From an uncultured Clostridia bacterium (GTDB taxonomy: Bacteria > Bacillota > Clostridia > Oscillospirales > Oscillospiraceae), in the NCBI GenBank assembly GCA_937893605.1, contig CALBGG010000034.1:1-24587 (forward strand): 24,587 bases of DNA. The letters run 5' to 3'. Shown here one piece after another: positions 7,056-15,213 of the stretch. The notes below the pieces were generated by a model that had not been told where the DNA came from, did not search any database, and worked only from the letters and a program-made list of their open reading frames with translations. Both the position numbers and the translations under genes were made by a program. The stretch's first letter is position 1. Every line of letters begins with the position of its first letter.

Positions 7056-9305
7056 TCAGTATTTTTTAAGATCATACTGCTTTGCCTTGAGCGCGAGCTT
7101 GTCGCGGAAGAATGCCTTGAACTCCTCCGAGTGCTCGGCTACCTTGTGCAGATCCTGATGTATGTTTATCTCGATTATCTTAAACCCGTCGTCGGTGATG
7201 GCGATGTCAAAGCCGAGATACTCAAGCTCCGGCATGAAGCGGCAGATATCCGTTATGCCATTTTTCATGAGCTCCCAGTTTGGAACTGTGCCCTCGATCT
7301 TGACGCCGGTGTCCGGGTGCACGGGGCAGGGCGTGAACTTGTGGTCGATGATCTTCTCTGCGCAATAATAGCGTCCCGTGGGTATATCTATCTTCGCGCA
7401 TATGCCTCCGTAGCCGACGTTGTCGGTAAACCCCGTTGAGGAGGAGCCGATACGCATATATGTCTGCATGATCTTCGGCTCGTATGCCGACTGGTTTACG
7501 ACGGCGACACGGATGGTGTTTACCGAGTACGGATATATCTTTTTGAGGTCACGGTGCATGAAAAGATACTCCGTTATGACGTAGATGGACTTAAAGCCCT
7601 CTATCATCTGCCGTATCCCGTCCTCGGTCATCTCCGCGCCGTTTATGAGGTAACGCCCGTCCGCGTACTCCATACGGTAAAAGCCGTCGCCGTGCGTTCC
7701 GGACGAGGGCTTGAGGGCGAGGAGCTTTTCGCGCCGAAGCAGGGCGAAGATGCCGTCAAACGACGCGTCGAAGCCCTCGGGGATATCCTGAAGCGCCTTT
7801 ATGCAGGTCTGACCCTCCATCTTGATTATGTCGTAGTAGTATTTCGCGAGATACTGCTTGTACGGCTCAAAGACGTAGCGCGTCGTGGTCTTGTCGTTTA
7901 TCCATATCTGATAGCTGTTGTTTATGCGGTTTAGCCAGTGATACTGATAGTCGGACAGGAAGTTTTTATAATTATCCTTCGTAAGCCCGTACTGCTTTAT
8001 TCGAAACGACAGAAAGCCGCGCTTATAGCACCAGAGCTTCTGCGAAAGCGTCGTTCCCTTATTGTGCCGCAGATCGTCCCACACCGAGCTCATCCAGAGC
8101 TTTTGCATATAGGGTCTTATGCCCGGACGGCAGAAGCGGCGAACAAAGCGCTTAAAGCGCTTATCCTTAAACGCCGTCCACCATTTCTCGCGCGTCACGA
8201 CGACGCTCTCACGCTTTTCGCGCAGCCTCGCCAAAAGATAATCGTTGAGCGCATCGCTGTGCGCAATGGGCGGAAGGTCGGGATTGGTATCGATGGAATC
8301 AATGACAAAGCCGCCGTCGGTGAGGATGATGCTTGCGGTGAAATATTCTATCTCGCTTATATAGCCGGCTATATCGGTGACGGTATTTATTATCTCGTCC
8401 CAGCAGTCTATTTTTTTGCCGTCAAGCTCACCCGAGGGCGTCACCGCGAGGCAGCGCACCGCGCCGCCGTCAAGGTCTGTGTAGTAATAATCGAGAAGCC
8501 TTGTATCTTTGAGCTTTTCGTTTGCGACGTATATTCTGAGTATGCCGGGCTCGGTATCGCGCATTTTATAGGGCTCTGCTATAACATAGCCGTATTCAAA
8601 CGTCGAAATGAGCTCATAAAGGCTTTCCTTGTCGTAATACTCGCGCTTGCAGGGATTTTTCTCAAAGCCCTCGGGCAGCTCGTCGGGGTATTCGCTCAGC
8701 AGATACGCCTGATCGTAATCGTTGCCGAATATATTCATGCGCGTTTTGCAGACCTTATCCTCGCACAGCTCGTAGCGGTTCTCTCCCGTGCGCCTTATGA
8801 TATACGCGCAGCGCTGCGCCGAGCTGCGGTCGGGGCGAATGACAAGCTCGCCGCGCTCGTTTAAAAGTCTTATGAAATCATCGTAGTTCTCGCCGAATTC
8901 GCGGCCTACGGTGTCTATCGGAAGAAACAGCTTCTTCTCCTCGCGCTCGATGATGTTGAAATACATGACCGGCAGATGCTCGCGCCTGCCTATGAGCACT
9001 CTGTTTTCCGTAACGAGGTCGCCGACCCACTTGGTAAAGCTGTTGTTAAAGGGCTTCAAGTACAGGTAATCGACATCGCTTATATATTTGCTGTCCGGCT
9101 TATTTTTAAGATCGTACTTTGCGATACTGTCGGACAGATAGCCGCGCTCGTGCGCCCGTTTTTTATCCGCCGCCGATACTCCGTTATCCGTCTGAAGGTC
9201 TTTAAGCGTCTTTTTGTAATATGAATTTGCCAGACGCCTTGAATAGCCCTTTTTAAGCCAGGGGCGGATAAAGAGCTCTCTCCTTATCCTGCTTATTACT
9301 CCCAT
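7056..9305 (-). CDS. Tandem ATP-grasp protein 1 (sugar-transfer-associated type)
   Basis: 749 residues with two related modules. The C-terminal module (about 405-740) is an ATP-grasp ligase of the sugar-transfer-associated type: ALKPSSGTHGDGFY with ATP-binding K532, ITEYLFMH, the N-terminal-strand TIRVAVVN, CPVHPDTGVKIEG, and the metal-binding GFDIAITDDGFKIIEIN ending at E712-x-N714. The N-terminal module (about 45-350) repeats the AHERGYLSDS...YLKPFNNSF lead-in and ends ILTDGGFVIDSIDTN, where the Glu-x-Asn pair is gone, so it is probably inactive. No signal peptide or membrane helix. The ATG at 9305, with AGGAAAGAGAG upstream, is preferred: a promoter at 9363-9391 would start RNA near 9356, almost on the alternative ATG at 9350. 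Lead gene of a four-gene unit; product bond unknown. Confidence 0.82.
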   Translation of the reverse strand: MGVISRIRRELFIRPWLKKGYSRRLANSYYKKTLKDLQTDNGVSAADKKRAHERGYLSDSIAKYDLKNKPDSKYISDVDYLYLKPFNNSFTKWVGDLVTENRVLIGRREHLPVMYFNIIEREEKKLFLPIDTVGREFGENYDDFIRLLNERGELVIRPDRSSAQRCAYIIRRTGENRYELCEDKVCKTRMNIFGNDYDQAYLLSEYPDELPEGFEKNPCKREYYDKESLYELISTFEYGYVIAEPYKMRDTEPGILRIYVANEKLKDTRLLDYYYTDLDGGAVRCLAVTPSGELDGKKIDCWDEIINTVTDIAGYISEIEYFTASIILTDGGFVIDSIDTNPDLPPIAHSDALNDYLLARLREKRESVVVTREKWWTAFKDKRFKRFVRRFCRPGIRPYMQKLWMSSVWDDLRHNKGTTLSQKLWCYKRGFLSFRIKQYGLTKDNYKNFLSDYQYHWLNRINNSYQIWINDKTTTRYVFEPYKQYLAKYYYDIIKMEGQTCIKALQDIPEGFDASFDGIFALLRREKLLALKPSSGTHGDGFYRMEYADGRYLINGAEMTEDGIRQMIEGFKSIYVITEYLFMHRDLKKIYPYSVNTIRVAVVNQSAYEPKIMQTYMRIGSSSTGFTDNVGYGGICAKIDIPTGRYYCAEKIIDHKFTPCPVHPDTGVKIEGTVPNWELMKNGITDICRFMPELEYLGFDIAITDDGFKIIEINIHQDLHKVAEHSEEFKAFFRDKLALKAKQYDLKKY

Positions 9306-9362
9306 TTGCCGCTCTCTTTCCTGCGGAGCAAAATCCGCATAAATATCCATTGTAACTTTATT

Positions 9363-9391
9363 ATTATAGTACAAACTTCGCCGTAATTCAA
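9363..9391 (-). promoter_or_regulatory. Promoter of the ATP-grasp 1 operon
   Basis: On the minus strand TTGAAT (9386-9391), 17 bp, then TATAAT (9363-9368). Predicted RNA start is near 9356. Its -35 box lies 25 bp from that of the divergent promoter at 9417. Confidence 0.75.
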
Positions 9392-9416
9392 TCTTATCGG
9401 CCCCTAAATTATCAAG

Positions 9417-9445
9417 TTGCGCAAAATTTAGATATATAGTATAAT
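9417..9445 (+). promoter_or_regulatory. Promoter of ATP-grasp 2
   Basis: TTGCGC (9417-9422), 17 bp, then TATAAT (9440-9445). The predicted start near 9452 rules out the ATG at 9449 as the initiation codon and supports the one at 9479. Confidence 0.7.
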
Positions 9446-9478
9446 AAAATGATTTATCTGCAGCTACGGAGTTTCGAC

Positions 9479-11494
9479 ATGAAGACTTCAAAACTCATAA
9501 AAAGCGCCGCACTGCTGTTTCGCGGCTTTACCTTCGCGACGGCAGACGAGTGGTTTTATCTTGACAGCATAAAAAAATATAAGCGCAGAAACAATATCGG
9601 CATGAGCGATAAGGAAATTTTTTCGCTTCTGCCGTTTGACGCGAAGTTCGATAAGCTGTTCGGAGACGTGCTTTCGACCTCCTACGCGCTCGACAGACAC
9701 CCCGAGCTTCTGCCCGAGCAGTACTACAGCCTCTTAACGCGCGACGGAGAGCAGTTTATTCTTCCCCTCAGGCCCGAACTTGAGCAGAGCACGGACGGCA
9801 TAGTCTCGCTTATCCGCGAAAAGGGCAGCGTGCTCGTTCGAAAAGCGTCAAATTCCGTAAAGACAAGGGAGCATGTCTGCTCCTTTGACGGCGAGTGCTT
9901 TTTCTTTGACGGAAACGCGCTCGACGAGATCGGAATGCGTGAAAAGTTAGCTTTGCTCCCATCCGGAACGATAATAACGGAGCTTATAAAGTCCGATTTC
10001 GCCCCCACCGTGCACCTTGCGTTCTTAAACCGGGGCGACGGGCCGGAGCTGCTGTTTTCCGTTCTGACCGAAACGCAGGAGAATGCGCCGCAAAACTGGT
10101 ATACGCAAAACCGCGAGCTCTCCGCCATCGACGAAAACGGCAATTACTCAGGAGGCAGGATAGACGGCTTTGCCGATATCGCAAAAGCACTGCGCGGCAT
10201 AGCCGCGGAATTCAACGAGCTCGAGTACATGAGCTTTGCCCTTCGTCTGACCTGCGGCGGCTTTAAGATCCTGCGAGTGGATACGGGCGCAGACCTTACA
10301 TACCTTGAGCATTTCAACGATAAGACCGCCGGATTTATCCGTTATAAGCGCTCAAAAAAGCCGCGCTTTGTCGGCTTTAAGCGTGCATTGACCATAATCG
10401 ACCGCTATTTTTGGAGCTTTCGTGCCAGGCGACGCGGATTCATGGATTACATGTACCGCGGCTGGAAAAGGGCTCTGCGCGAGGATATGCACGATAAACA
10501 CACAACGGCCGCGGAGAAAAAATGGGCGCACGAGCGCGGCTTTTTATCCTATCACATAAAGCAGTACGGCCTTACCGAGGAAAACTGGCGCGACTGCCTG
10601 TCCGACCGCGACTACAAATGGCTCAGGCCGCTGAACAACGAATACCGCAAGCTTCTGTGGGACAAGGTCACGCTGCGCTACTGCCTGGATAAATACCGGC
10701 AGTATCTGCCCGAGTATTACTATCACATCGTTCCGCGAAACGGAAAAACCGAGCTTCTTAAAATGCCCGACTGCCCCGAAGGGCTTCCCCGCAGCTTTGA
10801 CGGTCTGCTCACGCTCCTGCGCGAAAGGAAGCTTCTCGCCATGAAGCCCACCGTCGGCTCGCACGGCATAGGCTTTTACAAGCTCGGCTTTAACGGGGAG
10901 CGCTACACCGTAAACGGCGAAGAAAAGACTGAGAGCGAGATGCTTGCGTTTTTCGCATCGCTCAATGATTACTATAACATCTCCGAGTACATCGTCATGC
11001 ATAGCGAGCTTCGCAGGATTTACAGCGAGGTCGCGTGCACGGTGCGCATAATGGTCATAAACCGCCACGGGCTCGACCCCGTTATCGAAAACGCCTACTT
11101 CCGCATCGGAACAAGAAGCACCGGCTTTACAGACAATATCGGCTCCGGCGGTGTTTTCGCCTATGTCTACGAAAAAACGGGATATTTCCACGACGCCGAG
11201 GTCATTAAGGATCACGTCATCACCCCCTGTCCCGTCCACCCCGACACGGGCGTAAAAATCGAGGGCACGCTCCCGCACTGGGATGAGGTTCTCACCGTTG
11301 TCCCCAAGGTGTGCCGGTACATATCTCCTCTTGAATATCTCGGCTTCGACGTCGTCATAACGGACGCAGGCTTTAAGATACTTGAGATAAACACACATCA
11401 GGATCTGCACCGTTATCCTACGTATAACGAGAATGTTCACGAATACTTCGCGCATAAGCTTGAGCTGAAGAGAGCGGGAAAAAAGCTTTGTTAA
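9479..11494 (+). CDS. Tandem ATP-grasp protein 2 (sugar-transfer-associated type)
   Basis: 671 residues, paralogue of the divergent gene at 7056-9305. The C-terminal module (about 325-660) keeps the lead-in WAHERGFLSYHIKQYGLT, the nucleotide lysine K456 in AMKPTVGSHGIGFY, STGFTDNIGSGG, CPVHPDTGVKIEG and the metal site E636-I-N638 in GFKILEINTHQDLH. The N-terminal module (about 20-285) is more decayed than in the paralogue: its lead-in has lost the HERG motif and its metal site reads RVDTG (266-270). The ATG at 9479 has GGAG 7 nt before it. ATP-grasp enzymes join a carboxylate to an amine or thiol through an acyl phosphate; the acceptor here is unknown but the downstream genes build and export a surface polymer. 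Followed by its own spacer and another promoter, so possibly monocistronic. Confidence 0.82.
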   Translation: MKTSKLIKSAALLFRGFTFATADEWFYLDSIKKYKRRNNIGMSDKEIFSLLPFDAKFDKLFGDVLSTSYALDRHPELLPEQYYSLLTRDGEQFILPLRPELEQSTDGIVSLIREKGSVLVRKASNSVKTREHVCSFDGECFFFDGNALDEIGMREKLALLPSGTIITELIKSDFAPTVHLAFLNRGDGPELLFSVLTETQENAPQNWYTQNRELSAIDENGNYSGGRIDGFADIAKALRGIAAEFNELEYMSFALRLTCGGFKILRVDTGADLTYLEHFNDKTAGFIRYKRSKKPRFVGFKRALTIIDRYFWSFRARRRGFMDYMYRGWKRALREDMHDKHTTAAEKKWAHERGFLSYHIKQYGLTEENWRDCLSDRDYKWLRPLNNEYRKLLWDKVTLRYCLDKYRQYLPEYYYHIVPRNGKTELLKMPDCPEGLPRSFDGLLTLLRERKLLAMKPTVGSHGIGFYKLGFNGERYTVNGEEKTESEMLAFFASLNDYYNISEYIVMHSELRRIYSEVACTVRIMVINRHGLDPVIENAYFRIGTRSTGFTDNIGSGGVFAYVYEKTGYFHDAEVIKDHVITPCPVHPDTGVKIEGTLPHWDEVLTVVPKVCRYISPLEYLGFDVVITDAGFKILEINTHQDLHRYPTYNENVHEYFAHKLELKRAGKKLC

Positions 11495-11504
11495 TAATTT
11501 TATG

Positions 11505-11533
11505 GTGACAAAACTTTTTCCTGCGCGTATAAT
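11505..11533 (+). promoter_or_regulatory. Promoter of the glycerophosphotransferase operon
   Basis: GTGACA (11505-11510), 17 bp, then TATAAT (11528-11533), 45 bp before the ATG at 11579. No terminator hairpin was seen between 11494 and this promoter. Confidence 0.6.
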
Positions 11534-11578
11534 TAGTCGATTTTCAGTTGTGCCCGCACGTGGCATAAAAGGAGTATT

Positions 11579-12790
11579 ATGAGAATAGCTGTTATTTTGC
11601 TGCGCTGGGTAATGAACTTCATCTACTTTTTTCTGAAGCTCTGCCCGACCGACAAAAACAAGGTCTTATTCCTCAGCCGTCAGTCGAACACCGTGACGGA
11701 GGATATTGATTTTCTTAGCCGACGCCTTAAAGAGCTCAAACCCGAGACGAAGATCGTCATCATAACAAAGCGTATGGATAAGGGCTTTGCGAGCATGCTC
11801 GAATATGCCGGCGCAACGATAAAAAGCATGTATCACCTTGCGACGGCCTCGGTGTGCGTGCTCGATTCCTACTGGCCGGCCGTATCGGTGCTGCACCACA
11901 AAAAGCAGCTCGCGGTCATCCAGATGTGGCACGCCATGGGCAAGATCAAAAAGTCCGGCTACCAGTCGCTCGGCAAGAAATTCGGACGCAGCGGCATGAT
12001 CGCGCACGAAATGCGCATGCACCGCAACTACGACGTCGTCATAGCCGGCGGAAGAGCCTTCAACCCCTTCTACTGCGCCTCGTTCGGTGTGGAACCCGGC
12101 ATTTTGTATAACGTCGGCCTTCCGCGCATGGATAAGCTGCGCGAGGGGCAGGAGGAGGCGCAACGGCAGTTCTACGAGTCCTATCCGCAGCTCAAAGGGA
12201 AAAAGATCGTTCTTTACGCCCCGACCTTCCGCAAGGGGCAGGCCCTCGACCCGAAGGAGCTCGTGCGTGCCTTCCGCTTTGACGACGGCTGCGTGCTCAT
12301 CATAAAGCGCCATCCGAATCAGCTGCTCGTCACGGATAACCTCGCCCCGGCGCTGACATGTCCGGGCATGCCGACCTCGACGGTGCTGTCGGTGTGCGAC
12401 TGCGTCATAACCGACTATTCGGCCATAACGATCGAGGCCGCGCTTCTGGGAAAGCCCGTTTATTTTTACCTCTTCGACTACGAGGACTATCTTGACCACA
12501 ACGGCCTGAACGTCAAGCTTTTCGAAGAGTTCCCCGACTGCATATTCAGCGACCCGGAGGATCTTGTCGCCGCCATAGACAGGGGCGGTTACGACATGGA
12601 TAACTACAGGCGCTTCTGCCGCAAATACCTGCCCGATCTAACGGGCCGCGCGACCGACAAGATCGCCGATCTTATAATCGACTGCATGGAGAGAGATAAA
12701 CATGATGCGATTTCTGAGCACATTGCTCGCCAAAATAAAATTGATGGTGCTGTGGATAGTGAGGATACTGTTTGCGCCCAATCACTTTAA
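11579..12790 (+). CDS. CDP-glycerol glycerophosphotransferase-family protein
   Basis: 403-residue protein of the TagB/TagF family, which transfers glycerol- or ribitol-phosphate from a CDP-alditol to membrane-linked teichoic-acid-like chains on the cytoplasmic face. The family marks are present: QMWHAMGKIKKSGYQ with H118, LYAPTFR, IIKRHPN and VITDYSAITIEAALLGKPVYFY followed by the DYEDYL acidic patch. A GGAG site precedes the ATG. The first 20 residues form a hydrophobic, possibly membrane-associated helix. The last 29 codons overlap the start of the next gene in another frame by 89 nt, and this tail (after about residue 374) looks like non-family sequence. Whether the substrate is CDP-glycerol or a related compound cannot be decided. 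Confidence 0.88.
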   Translation: MRIAVILLRWVMNFIYFFLKLCPTDKNKVLFLSRQSNTVTEDIDFLSRRLKELKPETKIVIITKRMDKGFASMLEYAGATIKSMYHLATASVCVLDSYWPAVSVLHHKKQLAVIQMWHAMGKIKKSGYQSLGKKFGRSGMIAHEMRMHRNYDVVIAGGRAFNPFYCASFGVEPGILYNVGLPRMDKLREGQEEAQRQFYESYPQLKGKKIVLYAPTFRKGQALDPKELVRAFRFDDGCVLIIKRHPNQLLVTDNLAPALTCPGMPTSTVLSVCDCVITDYSAITIEAALLGKPVYFYLFDYEDYLDHNGLNVKLFEEFPDCIFSDPEDLVAAIDRGGYDMDNYRRFCRKYLPDLTGRATDKIADLIIDCMERDKHDAISEHIARQNKIDGAVDSEDTVCAQSL

Positions 12791-13751
12791 GCTTCCGCTG
12801 CACACAAGGCTTTACTACTGCATTTTCGGCGGCTATATGGTCGATCAGGCCGCCATGTACGACTTTAAGCACAACGACAAAAAGCAGTATCTATCCGAGT
12901 TTGACTGGTACCGCTCGCGCCGAATAAACGACCCGTACAGCGAAATGCTCAACAACAAGGTCGTTTTCACGCAGATAATCGAGCGCTACTGCAAAACGCC
13001 GGAGATCTACTGCGTCAAAAAAGATAAGCGTCTCGCGGGTATGAACGGGCACGTCATAAACGATTATGACGATCTCGTTTCTCTCCTGCACGAGACGGGC
13101 GCATTTGTCGTAAAGCCCGTGCGCGCGGGCAAGGGCAAGGGCGTGTACGTCGTAAAGTATAACGGCCACGGAATAATCTGCAACGACGAGCCGCACACGG
13201 AAAGCGAGCTCACCCAGCGTCTGCGCCGCGATGCCGAATGGCTCATCTGCGCCTACGCGCATCAGGCCGCGTACCTCAACAAAATTTACGCCAACAGCGC
13301 AAACACCCTGCGCATGATCGTCCTGCGCAGCGCCGAAACCAAGGAGTTTGAGCTGTGCTTTGCAGTGCAGCGCATAGGCGCGGACTGGACGGGCTCGGTC
13401 GATAACGGCAGCCGCGGCGGCCTTGTTGCAAACGTCGATATCGAAACGGGCGAGATGAGCTATGCCCGAACGCTGCACAACCTCACCGTCTACCGCACGC
13501 ATCCGGACACAAACGCGCAGATAGAGGGCGCTTTTATCCCCGATTGGGATAACATAAAGGCCGGAGTTATGGAGATAAGCCGCGCCTTCCCCTATCTTGA
13601 CATCATAGCATGGGACATCCTCCCGACCGACGACGGCTTCACCGTCATCGAGGCCAACACCTCCTCGGGCGTGAACATCATCCAGCTCTGGGGGCCGCAG
13701 CGCTACGGCAGACTGGGAGATTTCTACCGCGAGCACGGGATAATAAAATGA
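12702..13751 (+). CDS. Single-module ATP-grasp protein 3
   Basis: 349 residues, one ATP-grasp module with an N-terminal hydrophobic or amphipathic helix (about 7-25, LLAKIKLMVLWIVRILF) that may tether it to the membrane. Seen are FVVKPVRAGKGKGVYVV with K138 and a glycine-rich loop, NTLRMIVLR, RTHPDTNAQIEG (cognate to the HPDTGVKIEG of the two larger paralogues) and the metal site DIIAWDILPTDDGFTVIEAN (E317-A-N319). All catalytic positions look intact. The ATG at 12702 has GGAG 10 nt upstream and lies inside the end of the phosphotransferase gene; the stop overlaps the next ATG (ATGA). It is thus translationally tied to polymer-building genes on both sides, pointing to modification of that polymer or its precursor. 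Confidence 0.85.
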   Translation: MMRFLSTLLAKIKLMVLWIVRILFAPNHFKLPLHTRLYYCIFGGYMVDQAAMYDFKHNDKKQYLSEFDWYRSRRINDPYSEMLNNKVVFTQIIERYCKTPEIYCVKKDKRLAGMNGHVINDYDDLVSLLHETGAFVVKPVRAGKGKGVYVVKYNGHGIICNDEPHTESELTQRLRRDAEWLICAYAHQAAYLNKIYANSANTLRMIVLRSAETKEFELCFAVQRIGADWTGSVDNGSRGGLVANVDIETGEMSYARTLHNLTVYRTHPDTNAQIEGAFIPDWDNIKAGVMEISRAFPYLDIIAWDILPTDDGFTVIEANTSSGVNIIQLWGPQRYGRLGDFYREHGIIK

Positions 13752-14344
13752 GATATGTCATAATGGCCGACGGCAAGGGCAGCCGCTGGAACGATTTCAT
13801 GGGGCACAAAAAGCACAATATCAGCATATCGGGCGAAACGCTTCTGGAGCGCACCGTGCGCCTTGTGCGCAAATTTGATAAGGCCGCCGAGGTCATCATC
13901 ACCTCGCACGACAAGTCCGTCGATATCCCCGGCGCAAAAAGATACGAGCCGAAGAACAATGTTCTTGAGATAGACCGCTTCACAGCCGAGCTCATAGATG
14001 ACGATATGTGCTTTCTCTACGGCGACGTGCTGTACTCCGAGGACGCGATAAAAACCGTTATCGCGCATCGCGGGCAGGCTCCGCTGCTGTTTTTCGGCAG
14101 CGAGAAGAGCATATGCGCCGTGCTTATAGGCTCGGGCGGGCTTTTCCGCTCGCTGTACCTCGAGGTACGCAGAAAATTTGTTGAGGGCGAGATAGACGAG
14201 TGCAAGGGCTGGCAGGTGTATCATCTGTATGCCGGGCTGCCGCTTTCCGGCCGCGAGATCGGCAAAAGCTTCGTTGTTCTCGACAGCTTCACGCGCGATT
14301 TCAACACACCCGAGGACTATCTGAACTATGTGTCCGAAAATTAA
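13748..14344 (+). CDS. NTP-transferase-family nucleotidyltransferase
   Basis: 198-residue Rossmann-like nucleotidyltransferase. The N-terminal nucleotide loop reads MADGKGSRW (6-14) in place of the common AAGxGxR, with Asp replacing the usual Ala or Gly; LYGDVLYSE gives the metal-binding Asp (D93), and the C-terminal DFNTPEDYLNY is the NTPEDL motif seen in small members such as MobA and CTP-using enzymes. The start overlaps the previous stop (ATGA). The context suggests it activates a sugar, alditol or amino-alcohol phosphate for the surface polymer. A molybdenum-cofactor role (MobA) is possible in principle given the moaA gene 8 kb away, but the operon argues against it. Confidence 0.75.
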   Translation: MRYVIMADGKGSRWNDFMGHKKHNISISGETLLERTVRLVRKFDKAAEVIITSHDKSVDIPGAKRYEPKNNVLEIDRFTAELIDDDMCFLYGDVLYSEDAIKTVIAHRGQAPLLFFGSEKSICAVLIGSGGLFRSLYLEVRRKFVEGEIDECKGWQVYHLYAGLPLSGREIGKSFVVLDSFTRDFNTPEDYLNYVSEN

Positions 14345-14366
14345 TATGGAATTATGCAGAAAGCTG

Positions 14367-14375
14367 TGGTATAAT
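14367..14375 (+). promoter_or_regulatory. Extended -10 promoter of the exporter genes
   Basis: TGGTATAAT gives a perfect -10 box with an extended TG element. The -35 region 17 bp upstream (TGGAAT, 14347-14352) is weak. It lies 60 bp before the permease ATG, and lets the exporter be transcribed independently of the upstream biosynthetic genes. Confidence 0.55.
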
Positions 14376-14397
14376 AGCGCGATAGTGTGATTTTTTC

Positions 14398-14470
14398 CAC
14401 AGTTTTTTGCTTTTCAAGGAGAACGAACGTTTTATGACTTCGGACAAAGCTAATCACAGTTTTTTGCTTT
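14398..14470 (+). repeat. Pair of 16-bp direct repeats around the permease start
   Basis: CACAGTTTTTTGCTTT occurs at 14398-14413 and again at 14455-14470, 57 bp (exactly 19 codons) apart and in the same frame. The first copy lies in the untranslated leader, the second encodes HSFLL within the permease N-terminus. Confidence 0.8.
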
Positions 14471-15201
14471 CTGAGCTTATAAGGCGAGACTTTATCAAAA
14501 AATACAAGCGCACGACCTTCGGCATACTCTGGAGCGCGCTTTCGCCGCTGTTTCTGCTGCTGACCATGGACGTGGTCTTCGGCACGTTTTTCGGCCGCAA
14601 CATGCCGCACTATACTATATACCTGTTCTGCGGACTGCTGCTTTTCAACTACTTCTCCTCCGCAACAAGAAGCGCCATGCGCGTTTTGTACGACAATGCG
14701 CAGATATACAGCAAGGTGCCCGTTCCCAAGCACTATTTCCTTGTGTCGCAGAGCGTCGCGCAGGCGATCGACTTTCTTGTTTCGCTGCTCGTGTTCTTCA
14801 TCTTCGTCGCCGTCGACGGCATAAGCTTCCACTGGCGCTTTTTATACCTGCTGTATCCGATGATATGCCTTTACTTCATAAACTTCGGAATCGGCATGTT
14901 TTTGAGCACGCTGTACATATTCTTCCGCGACGTAAGCTATCTCTGGCCGGTCGTTACGCGAGTGATCATGTACGCCTCGGCGATATTTTACGATCCGTCG
15001 ATACTGCCGGGCATCATGCGCAGGCTTTTAAACTGCAATCCCCTGTACATGTGCGTTGATTATTTCCGCCAGCTCATAATCCACTCGACCGTTCCGAACC
15101 CCTCGACGCATCTTATAATGTTCGCAATGGCCGCAGTCTGCTCCTTCCTCGGCTGGTTCACCTACCATATCGCTCGCGATAAGATCGCGCTGTATGTCTA
15201 A
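14434..15201 (+). CDS. ABC-2 polysaccharide/teichoic acid export permease (TagG/Wzm type)
   Basis: 255-residue integral membrane protein with about six hydrophobic segments. The N-terminus carries the amphipathic lead-in RRDFIKKYKRTTFGILWSALSPL that is characteristic of polysaccharide ABC exporters, and FFRDVSYLWPVVTRVIMYASAIFYDP matches the family core. With the ATPase that follows it forms the exporter that flips lipid-linked polymer across the membrane. The ATG at 14434 has AAGGAG 12 nt upstream; the frame continues to a TTG at 14407, which lies before that ribosome site. The stop codon is embedded in the ribosome site of the next gene. Confidence 0.93.
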   Translation: MTSDKANHSFLLSELIRRDFIKKYKRTTFGILWSALSPLFLLLTMDVVFGTFFGRNMPHYTIYLFCGLLLFNYFSSATRSAMRVLYDNAQIYSKVPVPKHYFLVSQSVAQAIDFLVSLLVFFIFVAVDGISFHWRFLYLLYPMICLYFINFGIGMFLSTLYIFFRDVSYLWPVVTRVIMYASAIFYDPSILPGIMRRLLNCNPLYMCVDYFRQLIIHSTVPNPSTHLIMFAMAAVCSFLGWFTYHIARDKIALYV

Positions 15202-15213
15202 GGAGGTGCTCTG

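Noticed and set aside
6267..8864. Long plus-strand open frames (6267-7439, 7938-8864) opposite the dehydrogenase and ATP-grasp 1
   Set aside because: High-GC third positions leave the opposite strand free of stops; no family motif, start signal or terminator supports them.
9305..9491. Longer start of ATP-grasp 1 (ATG at 9350 or TTG at 9491)
   Set aside because: The promoter at 9363-9391 would put the RNA start after the TTG and only a few bases before the ATG at 9350, which has no ribosome site.
10544..12499. Minus-strand frames (10544-11566, 11666-12499) opposite ATP-grasp 2 and the phosphotransferase
   Set aside because: Shadow frames without start signals, lying across well-supported genes.
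13748..14344. MobA (molybdenum cofactor guanylyltransferase) as the identity of the nucleotidyltransferase
   Set aside because: The NTPEDY motif is shared by several small nucleotidyltransferases and the gene is translationally coupled to polymer genes, not to moa genes.
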